A stretch of 64,000 nt of DNA. Origin: Chloroflexota bacterium (GTDB taxonomy: Bacteria; Chloroflexota; Anaerolineae; Anaerolineales; Villigracilaceae). Within the stretch, counting starts at the first letter, position 1. The number at the start of each line of letters is the position of its first letter. This document shows positions 33,323 to 41,946 of this stretch, in pieces. Made by a program: the position numbers and the translations under genes. The stretch is from the NCBI GenBank assembly GCA_016234555.1, contig JACRBJ010000077.1:35380-99379 (forward strand), given 5' to 3'. The notes beneath the pieces are model-generated. The model was not told the origin of the DNA. It made no database searches and was given only the letters and a program-made list of their open reading frames with translations.

Positions 33323-34813
33323 TTATTTTTTCGCTTTCAGGTTGCCTTCCGCCATTTTTTGCACCAGCTTCACCGTTGCATTGCTGCCGACGGTGTGAAG
33401 CAGCGCCATGTTTGGCGGCAGTTGCGCGCCGACAGGGTAGCCGCAAACAAGCACCACCTGTTGCCCCGCTTCGATGCCAGATTGCAGCAGCGCCGCGTCC
33501 ACGTCCGAGATCATGTCGTCGAGGGAGTTGGCATATCGCGTCAGGTGCGGCAGGACTCCCCACAAAAAGGCGAGCTGGTTGAGGGTTTCCTCTTGCGGGG
33601 TGAAGGCGAGGATGCGCTTGGCGGGTCGGGCTTTGGACATCAGCCAGGCGGAACGTCCCTGCATGGTGAAGACAGCCACGGCGCGGACTTCGGGGTCCCT
33701 GGTGAGGACGTTTGCGGCGCGCGCCATCGAAGCGGCGTCGCTTTCGCCCAAGCCTTCCCTTGCATCCTGACGGCTGCCCCATTCGACGAAATGCTTTTCA
33801 GCTTCCTTGACGATGCGCGACATCATGGCAACGGCTTCGGCTGGATAATCACCCGCAGCGGTTTCAGCCGAGAGCATCACGGCATCGGTCCCGTCGAAGA
33901 TGGCATTGGCTACATCGGAGGCTTCGGCGCGCGTCGGCAGCGGATTCTGAATCATGGACTCGAGCATCTGCGTGGCGGTGATGACCAGCTTGGCGCGGGC
34001 GTTTGCGGCATGGATGATGTGTTTTTGCAGCGACGGCACGCTCTCGGGCGGCAGTTCCACGCCGAGGTCGCCGCGAGCCACCATCACGCCGTCCACCACA
34101 TCGAGGATGGCTTCGAGATCGTCCATGGCTTCGGGCTTTTCGAGTTTGGCAATTAACAGCGGGGTGACATATTTATCCGCGGCAAATCCCTTAATGGCGG
34201 CGCGGACGGTCTTTACGTCTTCGGCGCTGCGGACAAAGGAAATGGCAACCGCATCCACGCCCTGCGAGATGCCAAAGGCAAGGTCGGCTTTGTCCTTCTC
34301 GGTGAATCCTGCAATGCGGAGTTTGACGCCGGGCAGATTGATCCCCTTGTGGGAGGAGAGTGTGCCGCCCACCAAAACCTTCGCCTGGACCACACGCCCT
34401 TTGGAGGTCAACACTTCGAGGGCAAGGCGTCCGTCGTCTAGAAGGAGGCGGTCACCGGGTTGGACAGAGTCGAAGAGTTCGCGGAAGTCCACCGGGATGA
34501 GTTGGCAGTCGGTGCAGGGCTTTTCATCCTCTGTGGCGTACAGGCAGACCTGCTCACCGACCGAAAGTTGGATCGGAGCGGGGAGTTTTCCGGCACGGAT
34601 TTTCGGTCCCTGCAAATCCTGCAAAATGCCGATGGGCGTGTTGAGTTTTTTCGAGACGGCGCGAATGGATTGAATCCGTGCCGCGTGCTGCTGGTGTGTG
34701 CCGTGCGAAAAGTTCATCCGGGCGATGTTCATCCCCGCCTTGATAAGCGATTCGAGTACTTCTTCTGATTCAGATGCTGGACCGATGGTCGCAACGATTT
34801 TTGCTCTTCTCAT
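33323..34813 (-). CDS. pyk: Pyruvate kinase
   Basis: 496 residues. It converts phosphoenolpyruvate and ADP to pyruvate and ATP. The N-terminus RRAKIVATIGPASES, the RMNFSHGTH motif, LQDLQGPKIRAG and the active-site region MVARGDLGVELPPESVP are diagnostic, followed by the ATQMLESMI and EASDVANAIFDGTDAVMLSAETA blocks and the C-terminal allosteric-fold domain. The ATG at 34813 is used because the 15 residues upstream are not family-like. Length is normal. It is the last glycolytic step; the window also holds a class II aldolase and a pyruvate dehydrogenase. Confidence 0.95.
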   Translation of the reverse strand: MRRAKIVATIGPASESEEVLESLIKAGMNIARMNFSHGTHQQHAARIQSIRAVSKKLNTPIGILQDLQGPKIRAGKLPAPIQLSVGEQVCLYATEDEKPCTDCQLIPVDFRELFDSVQPGDRLLLDDGRLALEVLTSKGRVVQAKVLVGGTLSSHKGINLPGVKLRIAGFTEKDKADLAFGISQGVDAVAISFVRSAEDVKTVRAAIKGFAADKYVTPLLIAKLEKPEAMDDLEAILDVVDGVMVARGDLGVELPPESVPSLQKHIIHAANARAKLVITATQMLESMIQNPLPTRAEASDVANAIFDGTDAVMLSAETAAGDYPAEAVAMMSRIVKEAEKHFVEWGSRQDAREGLGESDAASMARAANVLTRDPEVRAVAVFTMQGRSAWLMSKARPAKRILAFTPQEETLNQLAFLWGVLPHLTRYANSLDDMISDVDAALLQSGIEAGQQVVLVCGYPVGAQLPPNMALLHTVGSNATVKLVQKMAEGNLKAKK

Positions 34814-34874
34814 GTTAGGTTCCTGTTTTCCTGGTTGGAGGCGATTGTGTCTCCGCAATTTTGTCGCTGGTATT

Positions 34875-35858
34875 CTACCTTATGTTGTTGCCCCTGGTTT
34901 TCTTCTCGCGTCCAAACAGAAAAAGATACCCGTAGAACAGGATACCGCTGCCGATTCCCACCGCCCATTTGACAGGCCATGGAATGGTCTCGGACGGGGA
35001 GATGAAGCCTTCGATGGTCCCTGCCACCACCAGCCACGGGATCGCGCCACCCAGCAATCTCACCGACTTTTGAGCCGCCAGCGCCAGCGCGTCGCGGCGG
35101 CGCATCAAGCCGGGGCGAAGGAGTGCCCAACCGAGCATCAGTCCCGAACCGCCAGCCATGAAGATCACGCTCAACTCGATGACGCCGTGACCGATGACGA
35201 AGGTCGCAAGGTCAAAGCCGATGCCGTGATAAGTTGTCAGCCCGAGCAACCCGCCCAGGATGAGTCCGTTTTGGACCAGAATCCAAAACGTCAGGATGCC
35301 GCCGGTCAATCCGCTGCCGAAAGCGAGGATGGAAACGCGAATGTTGTTCTGCATGATGAATGCGGAGACAAATGGTCGCTCATCGATCGGAATATCGGTC
35401 CATAACTCCTTGTCTTCGATCATGGGGATCACATCCTGCATCCCGGCGGGCAGGTACCAGCGCGCTGTGGACGGTGACACAGCCACGTGAAAACCAGACA
35501 CCACGGCGGGAATCGTAAAAATCAAGAACGCCGCCAGTGTAAAGAGGAGGGTCTCCCGAAACAATTGCGGAAAACCGACCAGTGCAAAGCTGCGGATTCG
35601 GTTCCATGCCAGCGGCTCGCCTTGATAGAGGACACCATGCGTGCGCGCTACAAGCTGGTTCAGGTATTGCGTGATCCTGTGCCGTGGAAAGTCGCGCTTT
35701 GCCAGCGCCAGGTCCGAGCTTGCCGCGCGGTGGAGGCTTGCCAGTTTTTCGATGTCCTGCGGCGACAGCCGATGGATATCGTTTCGTCCATTTTCGACGA
35801 GGTTACTTAAGAGTTCCCATTCCTGCCTGCGGGACTGGTAAAATTCATCCGGGTTCAT
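34875..35858 (-). CDS. SpoIIM-like (DUF95) membrane protein
   Basis: 327 residues. A soluble N-terminal part (NPDEFYQSRRQEWELLSNLV) is followed by about five membrane helices with HGVIELSVIFMAGGSGLMLGWALLRPG, the SpoIIM/DUF95 signature. GGAGAAG precedes the ATG at 35858. Proteins of this family stand next to RDD-family genes in many non-sporulating bacteria, as here in divergent orientation (RDD starts at 35911). The function outside sporulation is unknown; a membrane-stress role is possible. Confidence 0.85.
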   Translation of the reverse strand: MNPDEFYQSRRQEWELLSNLVENGRNDIHRLSPQDIEKLASLHRAASSDLALAKRDFPRHRITQYLNQLVARTHGVLYQGEPLAWNRIRSFALVGFPQLFRETLLFTLAAFLIFTIPAVVSGFHVAVSPSTARWYLPAGMQDVIPMIEDKELWTDIPIDERPFVSAFIMQNNIRVSILAFGSGLTGGILTFWILVQNGLILGGLLGLTTYHGIGFDLATFVIGHGVIELSVIFMAGGSGLMLGWALLRPGLMRRRDALALAAQKSVRLLGGAIPWLVVAGTIEGFISPSETIPWPVKWAVGIGSGILFYGYLFLFGREKKTRGNNIR

Positions 35859-35910
35859 ATCTTCTCCGTGGGGATGCGCCCACACTAAAATTCAAAACCT
35901 GATTATACAC

Positions 35911-36738
35911 ATGACAAACTCAATTGACATTCTCAAAATCGAAACCCCGGAAAATGTTTCCTTCGACTATTCCGTGGCCGGGATTGGTTCCCGTTTCCTC
36001 GCCGCCATGCTGGATACCGCCATCATCACCCTGTTGCAGGTGATCATTATTGGAGGTGCATTGTGGGTCATACTTCAAGCCGTCGATTTTTCGCTGGCGG
36101 ATCCGCCAAGCGCCGATGAGTCACAATTGTTTTACTGGATAATTGGATTCATGGTTCTTTTGAGTTTCGCATTCTACTGGGGATATTACATCTTTTTCGA
36201 AATCCTCTGGAACGGGCAGACGCCGGGCAAGCGGCTTGTCGATATACGGGTCATCCGTGTGGACGGAACGCCGGTGGCGGCGACGGAAATCGTCATCCGC
36301 AACCTTGTGCGGACGATCGACCTCATGCCCATGGCGTACGGCGTGGGGGTGGTGACCATGTTCGTCAGCGACAACTCCCGCCGGCTTGGCGACCTTGCCG
36401 CGGGGACGATTGTCGTCCACGAGAGGCAGGGTGTCAAGCTCAGCGAGGTTACACAAGACCGGCAGAACCGGCTTTCGACGCTCGCCCCGCGCATCAACCT
36501 TCCGCCCGAATTTCCCATCGAAAGCGTCACCGCGGACGACGTCAACGTCATTGAGGAATATCTTCTGCGCCGCTACCAGCTCGCGAATCGCCAGCAGCTT
36601 GCCGAGCACATCCTGAAACCCTTGCGGGAGCGGCTGACCGAATCAGCCTTTTCCTCGCTCGATCTGAAGGATGCGGACGACGTGCTTGCCGCAATCTACA
36701 GGGCGTGGAAACAGCGTTACGCAAAGGCAGATGAATAA
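35911..36738 (+). CDS. RDD family membrane protein
   Basis: 275 residues with an RDD domain (about residues 18-165): VAGIGSRFLAAMLDTAIITLL (the R and D of the name), a helix IIGFMVLLSFAFYWGYYIFF, and NGQTPGKRLVDIRVIRVDG. The C-terminal 110 residues are cytoplasmic (NRLSTLAPRINLPPEFPIES onward). The function is unknown; some RDD proteins act in ion exchange or compatible-solute handling. It is divergent from the SpoIIM-like gene and followed after 19 nt by a small membrane protein. Confidence 0.88.
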   Translation: MTNSIDILKIETPENVSFDYSVAGIGSRFLAAMLDTAIITLLQVIIIGGALWVILQAVDFSLADPPSADESQLFYWIIGFMVLLSFAFYWGYYIFFEILWNGQTPGKRLVDIRVIRVDGTPVAATEIVIRNLVRTIDLMPMAYGVGVVTMFVSDNSRRLGDLAAGTIVVHERQGVKLSEVTQDRQNRLSTLAPRINLPPEFPIESVTADDVNVIEEYLLRRYQLANRQQLAEHILKPLRERLTESAFSSLDLKDADDVLAAIYRAWKQRYAKADE

Positions 36739-36757
36739 AATACAACAAGGAGCAGGT

Positions 36758-37336
36758 ATGTCCAAAAATAGAAAACTTTTGATCGGGATCGGGGTTGTCG
36801 GTGCCCTGTGCCTGTGTGCCGCGCTGATCTCTTTTTTTGTCATCCGTGAAGCGGGGACACGCATGAAGGGAATGGTCAAAACCGACCCGACTTCGATTGC
36901 GGCAGTGAGCGAAGACATTGCCGAGTTCGACGTCCCGCCGGGCTACGAACTTGGGATGGCGATGTCCTTCCTCAACTATGACATGGTTTCCATCATGCCA
37001 GCCGATTCGCCCTCCAGCATGAACATCATGATGATGCAGTTCACCAATCTCTCATCCTCCGAACTTACCCAGGAGCAGATGCAACAGGCGCTGGAGCAGC
37101 AAGGCGGGCAAAAGAACATGAGCATGACCGTGGTTGAGCAGCGTACCGAGACCATCCGCGGCAAGGAAGTGGCTGTCACGATTAGTGAAAGCAGCGCCAC
37201 CGGTTCGGAAATTCGTTTTCGTCAGTGGATGACGGTTTTCGAAGGCAATAAGGGACCTGTGATGTTGACGATCCAGGGATCGACAGCCGATTGGGATGAA
37301 GACCTGGTCACAGACTTTATCGCGTCCATCCGGTAA
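36758..37336 (+). CDS. Single-pass membrane protein, 192 aa
   Basis: An N-terminal membrane anchor (LLIGIGVVGALCLCAALISFFVI, residues about 6-28) is followed by an external domain with VPPGYELGMAMSFLNYDMVSI, a methionine-rich stretch MNIMMMQF, and a beta-rich C-terminus. I do not recognise the family. AAGGAGCAGG precedes the ATG at 36758. It sits in one operon with the RDD gene (19-nt gap) and ends at a strong shared terminator. Confidence 0.75.
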   Translation: MSKNRKLLIGIGVVGALCLCAALISFFVIREAGTRMKGMVKTDPTSIAAVSEDIAEFDVPPGYELGMAMSFLNYDMVSIMPADSPSSMNIMMMQFTNLSSSELTQEQMQQALEQQGGQKNMSMTVVEQRTETIRGKEVAVTISESSATGSEIRFRQWMTVFEGNKGPVMLTIQGSTADWDEDLVTDFIASIR

Positions 37337-37346
37337 ATTCCTGAGC

Positions 37347-37394
37347 AACAAAAGTGGCTGTCATTCCGAAGGTGACAGCCACTTTTGTTTTTTT
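37347..37394. terminator. Bidirectional terminator between convergent genes
   Basis: A 17-bp perfect stem (37347-37363 with 37373-37389, arm AACAAAAGTGGCTGTCA). A T-run follows on the plus strand, and the flank is A/T-rich on the minus strand. It serves the 192-aa gene and the convergent epimerase gene. Confidence 0.85.
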
Positions 37395-38406
37395 ACTTCC
37401 CGTATCTCTTCCTGATTTCAGGCAGGAAATAATCGTCGAAGAATCGATCTGCGTCGTAATCTGCTTTCCAGCCCCACTCGGCGCGGGCAAGAGAGTCGTC
37501 CACATCCTGGGGCCAGGAATCCACGATTCCCTGCCGGCGCGGATTGATGTCATAAGTGATTTTGGCATCGGGAAAGGCATTGATCGCCCGCTGGCGGAAT
37601 TCCTCTGCCGTCAGGGCGAACGCCGCGATGTTGTAAACGGTGTGGGAGAGTTTTTCACGCGGCACATCCATCAATATCAGCAGGGATTTGATTGCGTCGG
37701 GCATTGCCATGAATGAAATTTTGGTGTCCGCACGCACGAAGCAGGCGTAGGGTTTGCCTTGCGCCGCCGCGTGCAGCATTTCGGGACCGTAGTCGCTTGT
37801 CCCGCCGCTGGGCATGGTAAAGGCGCTGATCAGCCCTGGGAAGCGAATCGCCCGAAAGTCCAGCATGGCGGGCGGTTTTTCATCCAAATGTTTTTGACCG
37901 AAGTATTTGCTATAGTACAACCCCAGCTTTTCGCAGTATAACTTGTTGCAGCCGTACATGGTGTGCGGCGTGTTCCACTCTGTTTCCTTCACCGCGCCCG
38001 CCTGTTTCTTCGCTTCGATGTTCGGCACCCCATAGGCGGCAATGGAGCTGGGAAACAGGAACTTCACTTCCTTTTTATATTTTTCGGAACGGTATGCCGC
38101 CAGCATCAGCAGCTGCATCGTCCCTTCCACGTTGATGCGGTGCGCCTCCTCGGTGGCAATCTCCGCCTTCGACGAAAGCGAAGCCGCCAGATGGAAGATG
38201 ATGTCGAAATCGTAATCGTAGAAAGTCTTGACCTTGTAAACCAAGTCCCCCGCAACGTGCTCCGCCACAAGCGGTTTGATCGAATCCGGCGGTGGATACA
38301 GGTCTGAAGTCACGATTTTATAACCGCCCTTCCTCGCCAATTCCTGCACCAACGCCTGCCCGATCTCACCACACGCACCAGTCACAAGCACTTGCTTTTC
38401 GCTCAT
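37393..38406 (-). CDS. NAD-dependent epimerase/dehydratase, threonine-dehydrogenase-like SDR
   Basis: 337 residues of the extended SDR type. The nucleotide-binding motif is VLVTGACGEIGQALVQEL, followed by DIIFHLAASLSSKAE, FPSSIAAYG and the catalytic YGCNK (Tyr-x3-Lys) in TPHTMYGCNKLYCEKLG. This looks like the L-threonine 3-dehydrogenase/UDP-sugar epimerase branch. GGAG precedes the ATG at 38406. The substrate is uncertain. No glycine C-acetyltransferase neighbour supports threonine use. Confidence 0.85.
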   Translation of the reverse strand: MSEKQVLVTGACGEIGQALVQELARKGGYKIVTSDLYPPPDSIKPLVAEHVAGDLVYKVKTFYDYDFDIIFHLAASLSSKAEIATEEAHRINVEGTMQLLMLAAYRSEKYKKEVKFLFPSSIAAYGVPNIEAKKQAGAVKETEWNTPHTMYGCNKLYCEKLGLYYSKYFGQKHLDEKPPAMLDFRAIRFPGLISAFTMPSGGTSDYGPEMLHAAAQGKPYACFVRADTKISFMAMPDAIKSLLILMDVPREKLSHTVYNIAAFALTAEEFRQRAINAFPDAKITYDINPRRQGIVDSWPQDVDDSLARAEWGWKADYDADRFFDDYFLPEIRKRYGK

Positions 38407-38419
38407 GTTCGCTCCTTTA

Positions 38420-38428
38420 TGCTAGAAT
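38420..38428 (+). promoter_or_regulatory. Putative extended -10 promoter
   Basis: TGCTAGAAT, identical to 18710-18718, lies 30 nt before the lipoprotein start at 38458. Confidence 0.4.
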
Positions 38429-38457
38429 GACGTTCACTTTATTTTACGCCACAATCC

Positions 38458-39273
38458 ATGAAACGCTGTCATCAAACCTACATGATGTTTTTACGTATCT
38501 TTATCCCCGTGCTGGTCGCCGTGCTGACCAGTTCCTGCGCCGTTTTGGACGCCCTCAACGCGACGCCGATTCCCACGCCGACGACGGAAACTCCCACCCC
38601 GACTCCGACCATCGTCTGGTTCCCACCATCAGCCACATCCACGCTGGGAGCGGCGGCGACCCCCAAACCGCCCACCCCGGAGATGCGTCCAGGCGTCGGC
38701 TCCACCATCCTCACCGACGATTTCTCCGACCCCTCCGTGTGGGACATCGCCACCTCCAACCAGGGGAGCGCGGAAATCAACGATAACCGCCTGATCCTTT
38801 CCTCCCAGAGCGAGGTCTACATGCTCAGCCTGCGTGGCGACCTCATGGCGGATGACTACTACGCAGAGATCACTGCCCGCCCCGGTCTCTGTCGCGGCGA
38901 CGACAGTTACGGGTTGCTCGTCCGCGCCAATGCGGTGGCGTATTACCGTTTCTCGCTGACCTGCAACGGCGATGTCTTTGCGGAACGAATCAGCGTGGGC
39001 AAGCGTGAGGTTTTGCAGACACCCCTTCCCAGCGGAGACGTTCCGCGCGGCGCGCCGGGGGAGGTTCGTATTGGAGTGTGGGCATCCGGCCCGGTATTAC
39101 GCCTGTTCCTCAATGGACGGTATCAGTTTGGGATCAGCAACACAGCCTACCCGAGTGGGACGGTTGGGGTGTTTGTCAACTCAGCGGGGGAGACTCCAAT
39201 CGTCGTTGCGTTCTCCCGCCTGGCGCTGCAAGAGGTGGATTACATTCTTCCAACGGTCACTCCCAAACCGTAG
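38458..39273 (+). CDS. Probable lipoprotein with jelly-roll (LamG/DUF1080-like) domain
   Basis: 271 residues. The signal peptide FLRIFIPVLVAVLTSSC ends in a plausible though imperfect lipobox, followed by a T/P-rich tether (TPIPTPTTETPTPTPT). The rest is beta-rich: ILTDDFSDPSVWDIAT opens the concanavalin-like fold also seen in DUF1080/3-keto-disaccharide hydrolase proteins, and LRLFLNGRYQFGI closes it. It would sit on the outer face of the membrane, perhaps binding a glycan. An internal Met (about residue 9) could also be the start. Confidence 0.75.
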   Translation: MKRCHQTYMMFLRIFIPVLVAVLTSSCAVLDALNATPIPTPTTETPTPTPTIVWFPPSATSTLGAAATPKPPTPEMRPGVGSTILTDDFSDPSVWDIATSNQGSAEINDNRLILSSQSEVYMLSLRGDLMADDYYAEITARPGLCRGDDSYGLLVRANAVAYYRFSLTCNGDVFAERISVGKREVLQTPLPSGDVPRGAPGEVRIGVWASGPVLRLFLNGRYQFGISNTAYPSGTVGVFVNSAGETPIVVAFSRLALQEVDYILPTVTPKP

Positions 39274-39420
39274 GCGCATTCCGTTTCGGAAAGGGGGATG
39301 TCATCGACACCCGTTTTATTTGTAACCCCTTAATAAGGAAAAATGTCTCTATCGCCTGACTTGGGATTGGAGTATTGTTATATTACTGGTTTGACAATTC
39401 GATACAAAAAGGAGTCGTCT

Positions 39421-39834
39421 ATGATGAGGCTGTATGCGGATAGCGCCAAATGTTCAGGCTGTAACGCCTGCCGCGTGGCGTGCTCCCTGAATCTGTTCAG
39501 GGAAAGTAATCCCAAAAAGGCGGCGTTGATCATCGAACCGCATTTTCCCGCGCCGGGTGTTTACAACGTCAAAGTCTGTACCCAATGCGGCGACTGCGCC
39601 AAGGTCTGCCCGCCGGAGTGCATTGTCCAAAACGACAAGGGCGCGTACTACGTGGTGCAGGAGGATTGCATTATGTGCGGCGCGTGCGTGCCGGAATGTC
39701 CGGAAGGTGTGATGTTCATGGAAGCGGACCTTGTCCCGAACACCGCCTGGGAATGTGACCTGTGCGGCGATTGCGTTGCGGCTTGTGGCACGGGCGCGCT
39801 TTGGATTGCTGAAAAAGAAGCAGTGGCGGCATAG
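39421..39834 (+). CDS. Four-cluster ferredoxin for the aldehyde oxidoreductase
   Basis: 137 residues with four cysteine groups: CSGCNACRVAC, CTQCGDCAKVCPPEC, CIMCGACVPEC and CDLCGDCVAAC. These fit up to four [4Fe-4S] clusters of the HycB/AOR-electron-transfer type. GGAG at 39411-39414 sets the ATG at 39421 (a second ATG follows at 39424). The AOR gene begins 9 nt after the stop, so it is almost certainly the electron acceptor of that enzyme. Confidence 0.92.
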   Translation: MMRLYADSAKCSGCNACRVACSLNLFRESNPKKAALIIEPHFPAPGVYNVKVCTQCGDCAKVCPPECIVQNDKGAYYVVQEDCIMCGACVPECPEGVMFMEADLVPNTAWECDLCGDCVAACGTGALWIAEKEAVAA

Positions 39835-39843
39835 GAGGCAAAC

Positions 39844-41667
39844 ATGAACGGATATGGTGGAAGCATCCTGCGTGTTGATTTGACAAACGGTACCTGGAAA
39901 AAGGAATCGACTCCGCCCGAACTGGCGCGGGACTGGCTTGGCGGGCGCGGCTTTGGGGCATATCTCCTCTATAAGGAAGTGCCGAAGGGCGCGGACCCGC
40001 TCGGACCTGAAAATAAAATCTTCATCTCCACTGGACTTTTCTCCGGGATGTTGATTCCCGGTGGCGGCAAGTGTGACTGGACGACCAAATCCCCGCTGAC
40101 GGGTGGTTACGCTGACGCCTCGATGGGCGGTCACTTCACGGCGGAGATGAAGTATGCGGGCTTGGATACGATCATCCTCGAAGGCATCAGCCCGAAGCCC
40201 GTCTATCTTTTCATCGACGACGATAAGATCGAAATCCGCGACGCCTCCGATCTATGGGGCAGGGGCACATTCGAAGTCGAAAAAGGGTTCAAGGAAAAAT
40301 TCGGCGAGGCGTATCAAATCGCTGTGATCGGACCTGGCGGCGAGAACGGCGTCGCTTTTGCGAGCATCAACCATGACTATGGACGCCAGGCGGGACGCGG
40401 CGGCGTGGGCACGGTGATGGGCTCCAAGAAGGTCAAGGCAATCGTCCTGCACGGGACCAAGTCCGTCCCAGTGGCGGATGTGGAAAAATACCGTCAGGCG
40501 GGCATGGCAATCTTCAAGGCTTGCAAGGATTCAGACGGCATCAAGGAATGGACGCGTTACGGCACGACCATTGTCACCAGTTGGTGTGATGAGGTCGGCG
40601 CGCTGCCCACCCGTAATTTCAGCGCAGGCTCCTTTGAGGGTGGCAAAAATATTTATGGACAAGTGATGCGCGAAAAAATCGTCATCACCGACAAGGGCTG
40701 TTTTGGATGTCCGTGTCCGTGCGGGAAATACAGTCACGTGAAGAAGTACGGCACGTATGTCGAGGGTCCCGAGTACGAGACAATTGGTCTGCTCGGCGCG
40801 AACGTGGGTGTTGACGACATCGAAGATGTGGCACAAGCCAATCTGCTTTGTGACGACCTCGGCATTGACACGATCAGTGCGGCTGGCGTAATTGCCTGGG
40901 CAATGGAATGCTACGAAAAGGGCATCCTCACCAAGGCGGAGACCGATGGTCTTGAACTGAACTTCGGCAACGCTGAAGCGATGTTCGAGTTGATCAAGAA
41001 GATTGCCAACCGCGAAGGGCTTGGCGCGTTACTGGCGGACGGCGTGAGGAAAGCCGCAAAGAAAGTCGGCATGGGAAGCGAGAAATTCGCCATCGAGGTC
41101 AAGGGCATGGAGCAATCTGCTTACGCCACGCACAACGCGACGGCAATGCTCCTCGCCTACATGACCTGCGACGTGGGCGCGCATCACAACCGCTCGTGGG
41201 CGATCACCTACGACCTGCAAGTCGGGCGTGACAAGGTTGTCCCCGAAAAAGTGGCGCGCATCATCTGGCTGCAAAATTTCCGCCCGATGTTCGATGTCCT
41301 TGGCGGATGTCGCCTGCAATGGGTGGAACTCGGCATCGACCGTGACCTGTACGTCCCCGCACTGGAAGGCATCACCGGCATTCATCGCACCTGGGAGGAT
41401 TTGGAGAAAGTCGGCGAGCGCATTTGGAATCTGACCCGTCTGTATTGGATCCGCGAGAACGAAGGTTTTGACCGTGAATGGGACATGCCCGCTTCGCGTT
41501 TTTATGAAGAGCCTCCGACGTCCGGTACGACCAAAGACCAGATCACCAAATTGGAAGACGTCCACAAACTGCTCGACATGTACTACGAGCAGCGCGGTTG
41601 GAGCGATAACGGCTTGCCAAAGCCAGAGAAACTTGAAAGTCTCGGTTTGAAGGCAATGGTTGGGTAA
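39844..41667 (+). CDS. Aldehyde ferredoxin oxidoreductase (tungsten pterin enzyme)
   Basis: 607 residues. It oxidises aldehydes to acids with ferredoxin as acceptor, using a tungsto-bispterin and one [4Fe-4S] cluster. The N-terminal domain has NGYGGSILRVDLTNGTW and WLGGRGFGAYLLY; the cluster cysteines are CFGCPCPC (C-x2-C-x3-C, about residue 285) and the later one in DVLGGCRLQW. The cofactor-binding GPGGENGVAFASINHDYGRQAGRGG block is intact. It lies between its ferredoxin and a MoaD-like gene. The subfamily (AOR, FOR, GOR or benzoyl-CoA reductase-like BamB) cannot be fixed by eye. Confidence 0.93.
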   Translation: MNGYGGSILRVDLTNGTWKKESTPPELARDWLGGRGFGAYLLYKEVPKGADPLGPENKIFISTGLFSGMLIPGGGKCDWTTKSPLTGGYADASMGGHFTAEMKYAGLDTIILEGISPKPVYLFIDDDKIEIRDASDLWGRGTFEVEKGFKEKFGEAYQIAVIGPGGENGVAFASINHDYGRQAGRGGVGTVMGSKKVKAIVLHGTKSVPVADVEKYRQAGMAIFKACKDSDGIKEWTRYGTTIVTSWCDEVGALPTRNFSAGSFEGGKNIYGQVMREKIVITDKGCFGCPCPCGKYSHVKKYGTYVEGPEYETIGLLGANVGVDDIEDVAQANLLCDDLGIDTISAAGVIAWAMECYEKGILTKAETDGLELNFGNAEAMFELIKKIANREGLGALLADGVRKAAKKVGMGSEKFAIEVKGMEQSAYATHNATAMLLAYMTCDVGAHHNRSWAITYDLQVGRDKVVPEKVARIIWLQNFRPMFDVLGGCRLQWVELGIDRDLYVPALEGITGIHRTWEDLEKVGERIWNLTRLYWIRENEGFDREWDMPASRFYEEPPTSGTTKDQITKLEDVHKLLDMYYEQRGWSDNGLPKPEKLESLGLKAMVG

Positions 41668-41676
41668 CTTATAAAC

Positions 41677-41707
41677 GCTCTGTCGGGGGCTCAGCCCCCG
41701 ACAGAGC
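41677..41707. repeat. Perfect 15-bp-arm palindrome, GCTCTGTCGGG family
   Basis: Arms GCTCTGTCGGGGGCT and AGCCCCCGACAGAGC surround one C. A related copy with the same outer GCTCTGTC...GACAGAGC lies at 61237-61266. It sits between the AOR and MoaD-like genes. Confidence 0.75.
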
Positions 41708-41719
41708 TAATTGGATAAA

Positions 41720-41944
41720 ATGCCTGCAAAACTACGCCCCATTGGTCACCTGAAATCCCTCGTCAACGGGCAGGCGGAACTGGACGTTGAATCTGGTTTC
41801 ACCATCCGCGCGACGCTGGAGAACGCGGGTATCCGCTCGGAACTGGTTGCGCTGGTCATGGTCAACGACGAACAGCGTGACAAGGATTATGTTTTGCAGG
41901 AGGGGGATGTTGTCAAAGTAATGGCGGTGATTGGGGGCGGGTAG
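41720..41944 (+). CDS. MoaD/ThiS-like sulfur-carrier protein
   Basis: 74 residues of the beta-grasp type ending in GGG, the C-terminal di-glycine used for thiocarboxylation. It has the family's FTIRATLENAGI and VMVNDEQRDKDYVLQEGDVVKVMAVIGGG run. MoaD-like proteins supply sulfur for molybdopterin or tungstopterin; next to the AOR gene it probably serves that cofactor. The ATG at 41720 is preferred over the TTG at 41711. No strong ribosome site is visible, and a palindrome lies just upstream. Confidence 0.88.
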   Translation: MPAKLRPIGHLKSLVNGQAELDVESGFTIRATLENAGIRSELVALVMVNDEQRDKDYVLQEGDVVKVMAVIGGG

Positions 41945-41946
41945 GT

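Noticed and set aside
39391..39425. TTGACA at 39391 as -35 of the ferredoxin-AOR operon
   Set aside because: The only TATGAT-like box downstream is 23 nt away and overlaps the start codon, so spacing is wrong.
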